Shown here: positions 45,501-56,365 of the stretch, piece after piece | Position numbering within the stretch: position 1 is the stretch's first letter | Layout: each line of letters begins with the position of its first letter | NCBI RefSeq assembly: GCF_947242115.1 | Contig: NC_074715.1 | Coordinates: 46,041,086-46,105,085 of the forward strand | Length of the DNA stretch: 64,000 nucleotides | Direction: 5' to 3' | Source: Biomphalaria glabrata | Lineage: Eukaryota; Mollusca; Gastropoda; Planorbidae | Position numbers and translations under genes: made by a program | The notes under the pieces: generated by a model | The model's input: the letters and a program-made list of their open reading frames with translations, nothing else | Told to the model about the DNA's origin: nothing | The model's database searches: none

Positions 45501-48500
45501 TAAAAAAAATATGTAAATGCAGTGAATAAAATTATTGATGACTTTGGACACCTGTTTCACTATTCAAGTGGTTATGAAAATGAGACAATGCTTGTTATGA
45601 ACAATATCAAAAGTTGTACAAAGCATAATACTTGGATAAATTAAATCTTGAATTGAATAGGTTACTTTCTTCACGGTGCCTTATGATGAAATTAAAATAT
45701 GACATTATAAATCATTTGGTTAGTACTAATGTGAAAATGTGTACATGGAAAAATATATTGCATATGAAAAATTGACATAGAAAAAATAATTGTGATAGTA
45801 CATGACAATCTTCTGAGAAAATAGTACTCAATGTGATCAATCTTCGGAATAATAATACTCAATGTGATATAAATCTCAACATGTGTGAAGCAATGAAAAA
45901 TTCCAATTGTCTGTCATGTATCTGTACTGTTATAATAGGATATATGCAATAATATTTGACCTGAAATAAAATACCTGAAATAAAATGCTCATGATTTAAA
46001 AATTAAAATGTCTGATGCATGTCATATGCAAAGATGCTGAAACATGATAAACAAAGTATCTTGAATGAGTGACCTTCCTCAGTGGGTTGCTTGGTGCTGA
46101 AATAATAAAACATCTGATATAGAACTCCTGTGGAAAAAGGGAGTAAACAAATTAATTTATTAATTAAATATAACTGGATAATGTTCTTCCTTGACGAGTA
46201 TGAATGATAATGGATCAAGTGACACTAAATATGGTATAGTACATATATAAAATGTAAGTGTGAAGTTTAGAACCCTTCTGAATTGCCGTCATGGATGTGT
46301 GTACGCTTTTTCTAAACTTGAAGAAAAGGTCTTTCAGTTTATGAAGCTGTTGACTCCATGTCATAATGATCTCACAGATAATGTCTGATTGAACCGCGTT
46401 TGAGTTTGGTGAAAATAAGAACTGTCCGAAACCAAAATTCAATTTTCTGGTTGATGAACTTTGACGCTGTAGAACAATGGTAGCAGAATGCTTTGCATTA
46501 GAATGTTCAATAGAGCAATGACTGAACATGTCTGAGTTCAATCGGTCAATACAGCAATGTTGAAGAAGTTCATTTGTTCCTTTCTGAAGAAAAGTTGCCC
46601 CTTGAGTAGAAGGAGGATGAAACTTGGTGTTGTCAATGTTGTTGCTCTCTGAGTTGCTTTCAAATTGCAGTACTGGAAATGTTTCAGAAACACTGGTAAA
46701 GAAATCTGCATGGTCTGGAAACACTTTAGTGTCCTTCACTTTCTGTAGTGCTATGTCATTCAGAGTGATGACCTTGGGAATGTCAATGTTATTGGATGTT
46801 GGTAATGAAACATCTATCTCAGGAATGTGTGTTGATAATGTTTCTTCTTCTTCCTCAGGAATAGTTGCTAAGCTTGTAAAATTATCAACTTCTGCTTTGA
46901 TGTCTTCATTATCTGTTTCATGGTAATGTTCAAACATATGAACATGAAATACTCTGGTAAACTTGTTGACATTGATTTCATAAAGCAGGTTGGAAATCTT
47001 ACTGGTGATGGTAAATGGACCTTGCCATTTGTAGAATAGCTTGTTACTCCAATCTGGTAACAGTAAATTGACTTGATCTCCTTGAGCAAAATATCTTGAT
47101 TTCATGTGTTCATGTAATATTCTTTGACTTTCAATGTTCTTGGTTGTAATGGCTTCTTGAGTTGACTCACATTCTTTCAGATGAGGAATACTTGTATGAG
47201 TGGTAGAGTTAAGTTGAAAAGTTTTTCTTTTGTCTGGTATAGCCAAAGTTGATTGAATATAAGTATCTGCTTCTGGTTCATGAGACTTGTCTTGATTGAC
47301 TTCAGTTTGGCCAGTTAGAGTTCTTGTATCATTGTTAGAGACTCTGGGCATGTCGTCTTGTTCTTCAAAGTTCAACAATGGACATTCGGGAATTGGAGGT
47401 GGACTTATGACCGGTAGGGATGGGCTTGATGTAACTGGGGGTGTCCATGTTGAGTGTTCTTGATTGTTGCTGGCTACTGGACTAGTAACTGGTTCTGTTG
47501 CATTCTGCATAACTTGAGTAACTGAGGTAGCCATGTGATTATTTTGGCTAACTTGTTCAGGTGCCAAATGTTCTTGTTGTCTGGACATGGATCTTGTCAT
47601 TACTGCTAAACATTTTTGACCTTGCTCTATGGCATTCGTCCATTCAGTAAGTTCTTGAGGAGTGCATTCTTTATCTCCCTCTATGTTTCCAATGATTAGG
47701 TCCACTGGTAGATTGGGTGTTACTAATGCTTTTGTTTGACCACTGAAGAATGGTGTAGTAACATAAATGATGGCTTCAGGTAACTTGCTGACAGTTCCGT
47801 TGAATGTAGTGGCTTGGACGTGGTTGCCTGTGAAACGGTTTGCGTGTACGAAGCGTTCATGTACTAATGTGGACGTGCTTCCGGTGTCACGAAGAACTTC
47901 CACCTTCTTGTCTCCTACAAAGCCTGGATAAAATTTGAGACCATTGGACTTTGCAATGACTGTCATAGTTGAGTGCTCATTGTAATAGCTTCTGTTAGGC
48001 ATATATTGTGGTCTGGAGTCCTGTGAATGACTTCTGTAGCGAGGTTTGTTGTTATCTGGTTTATTATTTCTAGGTGCTTTGTTGAGATTGTATTGCTCTC
48101 TATTGCTGTATCTTTGAGTTGGTGATGTGGGTCTATCAAAATTTTGATTTTTGGAGACTGCCTGTTTTTTCCAACATTCATGAGTTTGGTGACCCTTTTT
48201 ATGGCAAAATGAACATTCTGTGGTTCTGCTGCGGCATTGAGATGTGAAATGCCCTAGTTTATGACATTTGTTGCATTTGACTTTGTCATCTGACTTATAT
48301 CTTGCATTTTTGTCTTGAGCAAAGCAGACAAAATTTTCTTCAACAGATGGTTTGACTGACTTGTTTGGATAGGCTGCTCTATATTGTCTGATGATCTTGG
48401 TTAATGTCTGTATATCAGTAGGATTTCTCTCTATAATGTAGGATTGAATATCTTCTGAGTGAGCATGGGTGATGTTGTCGATAATAATATGTTGACGAAG

Positions 48501-51500
48501 AGCTTGGTAACTTTCTTCTATTTTTGCCATGGATACCCATCTATCAAACCACATTGACATATTAGCTACAAAAATTTGAGGATCATCATTTTGCTGTGGC
48601 CTTTCATTATAGAATTTCTTTCTATAGTTGGCTGAAGTTGCTCCGTATTGGCGCAGTAGAGCTTCCTTGATATCAGAGTAAGTGCTGCGTTCATTGATGG
48701 ACAGTTGTGAGCAAATGTTGACAGCTTTGCCAGTCAAAAGGGTGAGGAGTGAGCTCGACCAATGTGCTTCAGGTAGACCGGATGTTGTAGCTATTTCTTC
48801 AAATCTTATGAGATACGAGTCCATATTGTCAATGTTTTCGTTGAAAGCCGATATTTTGTTCATTAATCTGTATTTGTCAAACATACTTGAGTGACCTTGA
48901 ATTGAAATGCTTTCTTTATTTTCTTTATTTTGCCTTTCGAATTCCATTTTTTCTTTTTCATGTTGTCTTTGCTTTTCGGCGTCTTGCCTTTGTTTTTCAG
49001 ATTCTTGCCTTTGTTTTTCAGATTCTTGCCTTTGTTTTTCGGCGTCTTGCAATTTTTTTTCTTCTAATTGCATGCGTTTTTCAGATTCTTGCCTTTGTTT
49101 TTCAGATTCTTGCTCTTGATATTCTTTTTCTTCTTGTTTCTCTGCCCACTGGTCTGGCTTTGAAATTTGCTTTTCTTTGGCAAATTCTATTAATTCGAAG
49201 AATCGTTTTGTTCTAGCACTGGAAGCCGTATTTAATTTTTTTTGTTAGTTTCTTGTATTGGAGCAAAATGTTCGATATCTGGATTTTGGCTTTATCTCAG
49301 ATATAATAATAATATAGATCTAGTGACAAAGTTCTTGAAGCCTCAATTTGCTAATAAATTCTTGACAGTAGACTTGTAGTTACTGGAGTCGTATGATTGA
49401 TATATAGATCTATTGAGCCGATGTACTTTTTACTGGTTTAACAGTTGGTTAAATCTGGTCTTCTGTTTACTTTGTGCTGCTCAAATGATTATTTACTGGT
49501 CTTCTTTATAATGCCAGTTATTTGATTTACTGGTCTTTTAATAATGCCAGTTATTTGATTTACTGGTCTTTTATATTGCCAGTTATTTGCTTTACTGGTC
49601 TTTTAATAATGCCAGTTATTATGTATATTGGTCTTATTCCTTTTGCCAATTACATATAATAATAGATTTCGTGAGTTAGACGTAACTCTAACGAAAATCT
49701 TTATAAAAGAATTATCGATAACCAACTGACCTGTTAAACACAGAAATTCTGTCCTCCGTTAAATAAGAATGAAGTTCCTTTGAAGAGTTTTAGAAATTGG
49801 TCCTAGGTCTTGAATAAATTTCGTTAAAAGTTGTCCATGAACTTTTGTTAGTCGGAGAGTGCCAATTATGTCACAACACTAGTGCCAGATGTAACAACAT
49901 GCACGATGTTACGATGTGTTGTGATGCCGGGGATTTTACTTGAATTCAATAGTTAACAAAAAATGAAGATCTAGAATCACAATTGACAATTCTTTGATAA
50001 AACAAAACTCTGGAACTTTATTTAAATATAACGTAAGTACAGTTTATGTACAAATTACAAATCAATGAGCATGAAACATATTATAAAGGCTTTTCAAACA
50101 GAGCTCTTAGAAACGTGTCTATCTACAAGAACCTTATTTTATCGACTGACTTTTCTTTCTTACTACCGCCAATTCTCTGGCGCTAACCCTTTTCAAAAAT
50201 GTCTTTGTTTAAATTCAAATCAACCAATATATTTCAAACATACTAATTACGTCCCTTGGGTAAATCCTGACTTGAATGACAAGTGTCTAAATTTGAGGAT
50301 TAAATCCCGAGACTCATGTCGAGGGCTTATATTTCTTTCAAAAGTGAAATGTACAAACAATTCCATAATGTAATCTGTGACAGTGACAGTGATGTGAATT
50401 ATCATCATGACTTTCTTCTTATAGACACTTTAAACTTTAAGACAGTTTGTCTAGAATAGTCTAGAGTCTAGATGATTCTACGACAGTCTAGATCTAGAAA
50501 ACTAAATCTAGGAGTAGATCTAGATTACTAGAATAGCAGACTTTAGACCTAGACAACTTAGTTGAAAAATCCCTAGATTTAAAATAAATCTAGTTGAAGA
50601 CTTAAACTCTAGATCTAGATAGAAATCATGTCTATCTAGACTAGACAAGTAGATCTATATATCTTAAATATCTATATTCTATATAGTCTGACTATACATA
50701 GAGTCTAAATATTATGTTAGGACACTGACAGAAATATTAATAATTAGACTAGATCTATCCATTCTAGGTCTAGAATAATCTTTAACATTAACATGCATGA
50801 CTAGATTGACCTAGGAAGATGCATAGGACATAATCATCTTTTTTTGAAGTAACGTCTGTATTTCATAAGATTTAAGATTAATTTAAGATTTATAATTGAT
50901 ACAGTTACACTTAATATAAGCTTTGTTTTTTTAGAAAGTATTTTTTATGTTTTTCTTGTTTAAATATGCAATAGGCTAAAGTGACACATTATATTTAATT
51001 TCAGTATTCTTTTATCCACAGTGGTTTCACCGCCATATACTTTGTATATGGGCTTTGATAAAAATGAAAGTAAGTTTATTTTTTATCATCAATAAAAAAT
51101 TATGTCTACAAGAAAGGTGAGCATTTTGTAAATAGCATACCAATAATTGGGATGCAATCAGTTACAAAAATATACTGCACATACTCTTAGATTGCTAATT
51201 TTTTGTGTAAGTATAAATGGTATATATTATATATAAAATTTTTAAACTACCCTTGATTAAAACACTTTTTGTTTGTGTACATATTTAGATGAAGAATTAA
51301 TACGATGGGGATGGCCAGAGGATGTTTGGTAAGTTCATTTTACTTTCTTCTTCTTTGTATTTGTTCTCAGAGTTGTACTCTTGGAACTCTAGGCTCACAG
51401 AAGCTTGCCTCCAACTGTGTGTCTGAAACAAAACATCTGCCTGGGAAAGTTCCTAGGAAATGTAAAATTTTATATTCCTACTACCAATATCTCGTATTCC

Positions 51501-54500
51501 AAGAAGCTTGGGTTAGATACAAGGCTAAAGTTGGAGCACACCAAAAATTCTGCATTTTCATTCTCTGTACTGCATTAGCAGGTCATAAAATAGCTCCCTG
51601 AGAAAAGGTGTGTGGATAGTGACAAGTTGTTGGGGCTTTGTTTCATCCCTGCCAGTGCAATGGACTTTTCCCTTAAGCACCTCATCTGTGCTCTGTTTGA
51701 CTTCTTTGGTATCCATATCATCTCCTCCAATGACCATTTCCACCTGAGCACCGCATTGAGGCTGAGAGGCTTTGCCTGGGAAAGTTCAATATATAACAGA
51801 TATGTTTTACATGGGTTGTTTTTTATGCTTCTGTTTTTTATATTTTTGTTTTATTGTATAATACAACATAAATTAAAACTATTGTTAGCTAAAATTCATT
51901 CAAATATTTTAGGACAATTTATCTTACATGCATGTATTTCTTAAGACTTTATTTTTATTTATTTTTTTATAATCACTATTACAGGTTTCATGTTGATAAA
52001 TTGTCATCTGCTCACGTATACCTCAGGCTACACCCAGTAAGTCTTATTATCGGACTGTTTTATCTGTAAAAAAGTATTTGTCATATTAGTTTATTGATCA
52101 TTTCTTTATAATGATTAAAAAGACACTGTCATGCTACTTCGGAATTACTTTTTAAATTTTTTTTTTATTGTTATGCTGGTACAAAGCTATGAAATACAAT
52201 ACTTTTTATTTGAAACAGGGAGAAACTATAGACGACATTCCTCAAGCTGTTATAGATGACTGTGTACAACTTGTTAAAGCCAACAGCATTCAAGGTAGAC
52301 CTACTCAGCTAATGCATACCTATGAAAAAATGGTTGTAGATTAAAATACGAAAAGATTAATACAAAGCTTCATTTCCTGTAGAAAAAAACGAAACTTATA
52401 AAGAATAAGAGAACTATTTACAGTCTTAATATTTTTCTGTAATCTTTTGGATAAATGAGGTGATTGGTACTTGTAAAAAAGGTTTCCTGTTGCCTTTAGG
52501 CCCTCAGTAAACAGTGAAAACATAGTATGAAAATTAAATTAATATTTATTTTTGGTACCATAGTTCATGATCCTAGTATTTTAACGTGCTCTGTTTTTTT
52601 CCTATCACTATCACTATTCTTTGTGGTTGATGAGGAGAAAAGTTTCCATTTGGTGCTGGACAAACACAGCTGAAGTTCTGAAGTTAAATCTTGAATATTC
52701 TTAGTCTCCGGCTTTGATCGTTACCTTCAGTCATTCACAAACCCCAGTGGTAATAAAGCAGTAAGTAAGATATCCCCATAAAACTTTTCCACTAAGGAGC
52801 ATAGACATAAAGGTAACCTGTTTCTGTGGCCTGCAATAAATATGGCTGTTGTTTAGTTAGCACATTGGTCAAGGGTGTTTATTTTCCTGTAAACAAAAGG
52901 TTTACCTATTAGAGCTGGTTGATTACATGAATATCACTAAAACTCCTGAAATTAAATTCCAATCCATAACAGTCTAAATTCTTACTACTGCTCTTTCACC
53001 CTGAGCTTTTTCCACGTGCGAAGAACACAGAATATCATAAGTGACTACAAATTACTACATGTCACAATGAGTCTCAATAAAGGGTGTGGACACCCCCCCT
53101 TTCCCATGAAAATAATCTAAATTGTAAAAAAAAAATTAAATCATGAATATGTTGTTTTTTTTTAATGGTACAGGCAACAAGCAAAATAACCTAGATGTAG
53201 TCTACACCATGTGGGCTAATTTGAAAAAGACTGCAAGCATGGACGTTGGTCAAGTAGGCTTTCATAAAGAAAAAGATGTAGGTGTCAAGAAATATTTATT
53301 TTTATGCATTAAGCTCAACATCTACATTCTTTTAAATTGCTTGTTCAATACATAAACACAGAATAGTTGTGAGCTTTCATAAGAGGGAACAAAATAATTT
53401 CTGCAAATTGTCTTTTAATGTATATTGTCATCACTTTTCCATAGTCACTGTGTGGAATGCTAATTTTTTATTTTTTTGTGTTAAGGTTAAGAAGGTGAGA
53501 GTAGAAAAGAGAATTAATGAAATTGTCAATCGACTGAATAAAACCAAAACAGAAGAGCAGCCAGACTTCAGGGCACTTAGAGAGGAACGGGATAAGAAGG
53601 AAAGAGAAGATCAGCGCAGGTTACAGCAGGAACAGAAGTTGAAAGAAAAAGAAGAAGAAAAAAGGAAACAAGAACAGGCTGAAATAAGGTAAGCTGGGAT
53701 ATTGTCTAAGGTGTGGTATTGCGAAATAACTGCTACATTTAAAAACATCTTCACTGGCTTCCATGTGCTTCAATCAACATAACTGCTATTGCTAAGTATT
53801 CACAATGATGCTCTTCTGGCAGGAGCTGTATTTGATTTATGGTGGCTTTGTGCCTATAATTTGTGACCATTATCCTAATGATATTTAATACACTGCCATG
53901 AGACATTCATCTTAAGCTCAGTGCCATGAATAGCAATCATTGGCTAGTTTTTTATAGTCTTGGGTGTGGATTCTGCATTCAAAGAGGGGGGCAGTTTGTC
54001 TCTCTGTATCACTTGTGCTGGACCCAACTGCCCCCCTCCCAATTGAGAAGGCTCTTCACTGCACATCTCCCTATATTATAGTCATTTTGGAAGTTAGCAA
54101 TAAGACATTTGGATCTCATGTCTAGCCCATTGTAGTTGGCACCTCTTTGCTTTGTCATGAATACTGTTCTTCTTTGACATAAAATGTCATGGTGTGCTAA
54201 AGGTGTTGTATTCACCTGGAGTATTTCTCAGTGGCATCATAGGCAGAGAGAACATTATTTGAATAGTTAGTTGTCAGAAACTATGTTCCGAGGATACAAG
54301 TTAATCTGGTGAATTAGTAGTTGTATTATTGTTACCAAAATAGAAATAAAACTGTCGAGGAAGTAGTTGTATTATTGTGCCTAGATTGTTTTGATTCTGA
54401 CAGTGAGAAACTTCTAAGATGGCTTATGTTGATTCATATCTCTAGTATTATTTATTTTGTCTGGTCCAGTGTGTTTCTGCTTCATAGAGTACATTATGTT

Positions 54501-56165
54501 GATGAACGTTGATAAATAGTTTTTGTGTTCATTCAATCATTATTGTCAATTTTAAATTTTGGTTTCATTAATTATTGTGAGTTCACAGCATATGAACAAA
54601 ATTTTCACATAATTAATCATAACATTTATTGACCATGTAAGGAAAATGTCTACGCCCGTGACACCTCCGAATCCCTCCTTTCCTACGCATGGGTATAATC
54701 TAAGACCCAGAAAGAAATAAAAGAGGTGTGAATTGAGTAATCGTTAACTGAAACTTCTGTGTTACCCATGCTTGTATTTGTAATCCTGTTTGTATTATCG
54801 TAGTCTGTGGATCGTGACCCATATGAAAATTTTAATAATTTAGGGAAAAGTTTTCCTTATTCAAATAGACAAAACCACATTTCAAATACATTTTTGCATA
54901 AATTATTGCAGCCAATAACTATTAGCAATCTGACACTATCTTCATATTATTGAATAAATTATGTGTATAGATACAAAATCAATAATGTAATACTTTTATT
55001 TCTTCAGGTCTTATGGTACATATATGAAAAGTGAGAATATGCAGTCGAATAGGGTAAGTGTACTTGTATTTAAACATTTTATTTGTTTACATTTTATTTT
55101 TCAAATATATTGAACAGAGAGGCTGCTTTTGTTCTCTGCTCTTCTCCTGTAGCTGCGCAAAGAGAAAATCATATCTGTTGTAGATCTGCCTGCCCTAAAG
55201 CCACTCTGCCACTCTGGATAAACACAGATCTGTAATCACTTTAGTAAAACTCTAGCAAAAGCCTTTCCTACTATGCTACAGTGAGATGACTCTATATGTG
55301 TTACAATCAGAGCGGTCGCCTTTATTTTTATAAATTGTTACTATGTTGGAATCTTTCATTTCCTGGGGGACCATTTCTTGTTCCCAGCACATGCTTAGCA
55401 GTTCGTGGAGTGGCTTGATTAGGGCATGCTTTCCAGCCTGAATGACTTCAGCAGGAATGCCATCTCCTCCGGGTGCTTTCCCGTGTGCAAGCATGTCAAT
55501 GGCTACACTCAGTTCCTTTATTGAAGGCGTTATGTCTAATTCCCCAAAACTGGAAGTGATGGGAAGTTGGTAACAGCATTTGGTGAGATGGCGTTTTCAA
55601 TCTGGTATAGTTCTGCATAGTTCTCTACCATCGCTCAATTTTCAGCGCACGAACACTGATGATTGAGCCATCTTTTGACTTAAGCGGAGCACACTTGCTG
55701 ATGTGAGGTCCAAATGCTTTTCTCATGCCCTTATATAGTCCTCTTGAGTATCTTCACATAGCTCCTGCCAGTATTTGTTAGCACACTGTCTCGTTATTCA
55801 ATGCCGTGCAGCTCTGAGCCTTATTAAGTTGCTTGGGGTGGGATCCTTTTTGTAGATTAGCATGGCTGCTCTCTTGTTCCTAGTGACAGTTTCTATTTCT
55901 GGTAGGCTAGCTTCAAACCAGTCTTTTTTTTTTTTTTTTGGTTTTGTTTCTAAAGACCAGTGATGATGTTTGGTAGAACAAAAGCTATGCAGTAGACCAT
56001 CAACTGAATGTTATTTAGTACTGACATTTATTTTATTGCTAGATACATTGGGTTGTGTTTTCTTTAATTTCTTTTTGTTTTATTGTAAAATACATTTTTT
56101 TGTGTTTTATTATATTTATTATTTTTTTTTAGGATTATGACGGGTCAGACGATGATTTCATGTAA
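42529..56165 (+). CDS. CCDC25: CCDC25, NFACT-R domain protein, complete 9-exon gene
   Basis: Nine GT-AG exons give a 208-residue protein, the same length as human CCDC25: 42529-42553, 51022-51069, 51289-51328, 51985-52036, 52219-52294, 53174-53277, 53486-53688, 55008-55053, 56133-56165 (627 nt with stop). It starts MVFYFISN and contains [55 protein letters not shown] and GFHKEKDV. Residues 1 to about 115 form the NFACT-R (DUF814) fold. About 115-185 is a charged E/K/Q coiled coil, then [15 protein letters not shown] and an acidic tail ending DDDFM. The family (yeast Jlp2) is conserved in eukaryotes; human CCDC25 has been described as a receptor for extracellular-trap DNA. The role in this animal is unknown. 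All frames and phases agree and no break is seen. Confidence 0.96.
42780..43356. repeat. CTAGATCT-word low-complexity tract in CCDC25 intron 1
   Basis: The sequence is built largely from overlapping AGATCTAG, TCTAGA, ACTAGT and TTAGACTTAG words without a fixed period. Similar tracts lie at 44620-44800, 50430-50770 and 61260-61510. It does not code and shows no strict tandem unit, so I describe it as a cryptically simple repeat. Confidence 0.75.
43357..44424. repeat. 534-bp tandem duplication in CCDC25 intron 1
   Basis: Unit 1 (43357-43890) and unit 2 (43891 to about 44418) start AGATTATATAATATCATATA and follow each other with an offset of 534 bp. I found no difference between them over the compared length. 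Each contains a truncated hAT left end (GCAGGGCCAACCTTAGGCCA at about 43676 and 44210) related to 17736. The near-perfect identity means a very recent duplication or an assembly artefact. Confidence 0.9.
44425..44849. other. Intron sequence with CTAGATCT words
   Basis: C-rich run at 44418-44431, then AT-rich sequence with AGATCTAG/TCTAGACTAA words from about 44620. No exon or other repeat identified. Confidence 0.5.
44855..45353 (-). repeat. 3' LTR of the element
   Basis: 499 bp, bounded by TGTCACAACA on the left and TCTGTGACA on the right of the plus strand. It is almost identical to the LTR at 49869-50382. A purine-rich tract in the element's sense (GGAGGGGGGG, 45354-45375) adjoins it, as expected for second-strand priming. 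Confidence 0.9.
46215..49073 (-). CDS. Gag/protease-type polyprotein frame of the LTR element
   Basis: A 952-codon frame. Residues 1-55 form a coiled coil with repeated EKQRQES heptads. About 65-235 resemble a SCAN-like capsid ([29 protein letters not shown]). Two CCHC zinc knuckles follow at about 267-280 ([14 protein letters not shown]) and 287-300 ([14 protein letters not shown]). A retropepsin-like site with D-T-G-S is near 396-399. A low-complexity stretch follows, then an integrase-C-terminal-like segment at about 650-720 ([18 protein letters not shown]). The family role is particle assembly and processing. Treated as a fossil gene; it looks open here, but reverse transcriptase is not part of it. 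Confidence 0.85.
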   Translation of the reverse strand: MQLEEKKLQDAEKQRQESEKQRQESEKQRQDAEKQRQHEKEKMEFERQNKENKESISIQGHSSMFDKYRLMNKISAFNENIDNMDSYLIRFEEIATTSGLPEAHWSSSLLTLLTGKAVNICSQLSINERSTYSDIKEALLRQYGATSANYRKKFYNERPQQNDDPQIFVANMSMWFDRWVSMAKIEESYQALRQHIIIDNITHAHSEDIQSYIIERNPTDIQTLTKIIRQYRAAYPNKSVKPSVEENFVCFAQDKNARYKSDDKVKCNKCHKLGHFTSQCRSRTTECSFCHKKGHQTHECWKKQAVSKNQNFDRPTSPTQRYSNREQYNLNKAPRNNKPDNNKPRYRSHSQDSRPQYMPNRSYYNEHSTMTVIAKSNGLKFYPGFVGDKKVEVLRDTGSTSTLVHERFVHANRFTGNHVQATTFNGTVSKLPEAIIYVTTPFFSGQTKALVTPNLPVDLIIGNIEGDKECTPQELTEWTNAIEQGQKCLAVMTRSMSRQQEHLAPEQVSQNNHMATSVTQVMQNATEPVTSPVASNNQEHSTWTPPVTSSPSLPVISPPPIPECPLLNFEEQDDMPRVSNNDTRTLTGQTEVNQDKSHEPEADTYIQSTLAIPDKRKTFQLNSTTHTSIPHLKECESTQEAITTKNIESQRILHEHMKSRYFAQGDQVNLLLPDWSNKLFYKWQGPFTITSKISNLLYEINVNKFTRVFHVHMFEHYHETDNEDIKAEVDNFTSLATIPEEEEETLSTHIPEIDVSLPTSNNIDIPKVITLNDIALQKVKDTKVFPDHADFFTSVSETFPVLQFESNSESNNIDNTKFHPPSTQGATFLQKGTNELLQHCCIDRLNSDMFSHCSIEHSNAKHSATIVLQRQSSSTRKLNFGFGQFLFSPNSNAVQSDIICEIIMTWSQQLHKLKDLFFKFRKSVHTSMTAIQKGSKLHTYILYMYYTIFSVT
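49487..49652. repeat. Tandem repeat in the LTR element leader
   Basis: About five units of 32-35 bp with the words TTTACTGGTCTTTTAATAAT and GCCAGTTATTTG lie between the right LTR and the reading frame. Leader tandem repeats are known from several LTR families; whether they matter for this one is unknown. Confidence 0.8.
49869..50382 (-). repeat. 5' LTR of the element
   Basis: 514 bp with the same ends as the left LTR. It has about 15 extra bp near its plus-strand left edge, in a stretch rich in AACA/GATG words. Beside it, in the element's sense, TGGCACTCTCCGAC may be the primer-binding site; I could not assign the tRNA. Confidence 0.9.
50430..50770. repeat. CTAGATCT-word tract in CCDC25 intron 1, right part
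   Basis: AGTCTAGATGATTCTACGAC, CTAGATCTAGAAAACTAAAT and similar words fill this stretch. Together with 42780-43356 and 44620-44800 it shows that the LTR element landed inside a longer tract of this type. Confidence 0.7.
50785..50880 (+). mobile_element. CR1/L2-like LINE tail
   Basis: TTAACATGCATGACTAGATT, GATGCATAGGACATAATCAT, AAGTAACGTCTGTATTTCAT and AAGATTTAAGATT are the LINE 3' end seen elsewhere. It is 140 bp upstream of CCDC25 exon 2. Confidence 0.6.
52295..53173. other. CCDC25 intron 5
   Basis: 879 bp, donor GTAGAC and acceptor GGTACAG. A heavily diverged SINE-A-like patch (CCTATTAGAGCTGG near 52904) may be present. No other gene seen. Confidence 0.5.
53689..55007. other. CCDC25 intron 7
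   Basis: 1319 bp, donor GTAAGC, acceptor TCTTCAG. AT-rich; short frames on both strands do not resemble known proteins. Nothing else recognised. Confidence 0.5.
55117..55925 (-). mobile_element. LINE fragment (family L-beta) in CCDC25 intron 8
   Basis: On the minus strand, from about 55925 leftward, broken frames read [20 protein letters not shown], then [15 protein letters not shown], then [60 protein letters not shown] and finally [13 protein letters not shown]. This is the region before and at the start of the reverse-transcriptase domain. Several stops and frameshifts make it dead. It probably belongs to the same family as the pieces at 16687 and 61753. It is antisense to CCDC25 and does not touch exons 8 or 9. 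Confidence 0.85.
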
Positions 56166-56365
56166 ATTTCTGCCACATTTTCAATGTACCTGTTCATTTG
56201 CTGCTAAACAACCAAAATGAGCTCTTCTGTTTATGAAGTTGATAAGAAGATTTTCATATGTAACATTGCATCTATTCTATAAGAGAATTTGTAATGATAC
56301 CATGTTGTGGATTGTGTAACACACTGCAAAAGATTTTCACAAATAAAATTGTTAATAATAGTAAT
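56166..56365 (+). terminator. CCDC25: CCDC25 3' UTR with poly(A) signal
   Basis: The stop codon TAA is at 56163-56165. An AATAAA hexamer at 56342-56347 lies 177 bp downstream and is the first plausible poly(A) signal. Another candidate (AATAAA, about 57142) could give a longer 3' UTR. The cleavage site is not visible. Confidence 0.6.

Larger units (their letters stand above)
44855..50382 (-). mobile_element. Young Gypsy-type LTR element in CCDC25 intron 1
   Basis: Two LTRs (44855-45353 and 49869-50382) start TGTCACA and end TGTGACA, and the 5-bp target duplication GTGAC flanks the whole (44850-44854, 50383-50387). The element lies antisense to CCDC25. Parts seen in its own sense: 5' LTR, leader with a tandem repeat, a Gag-protease-type reading frame with an integrase-tail-like end, a purine-rich tract, 3' LTR. 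The SCAN-like capsid suggests a Gmr1-like Gypsy lineage. The LTRs differ at about two bases over 476 shared bp plus one small length difference, so it is very young. No reverse transcriptase part is visible; it looks incomplete (about one major loss) and probably non-autonomous. Confidence 0.9.

Noticed and set aside
48887-49216. Plus-strand Phe/Leu-rich frames opposite the coiled coil of the LTR element
   Set aside because: They are the antisense of the 21-bp heptad repeat.
51305-51944. Two plus-strand frames (98 and 110 codons) between CCDC25 exons 3 and 4
   Set aside because: The first overlaps the end of exon 3 in another frame, and both lie in intron sequence with no family match.
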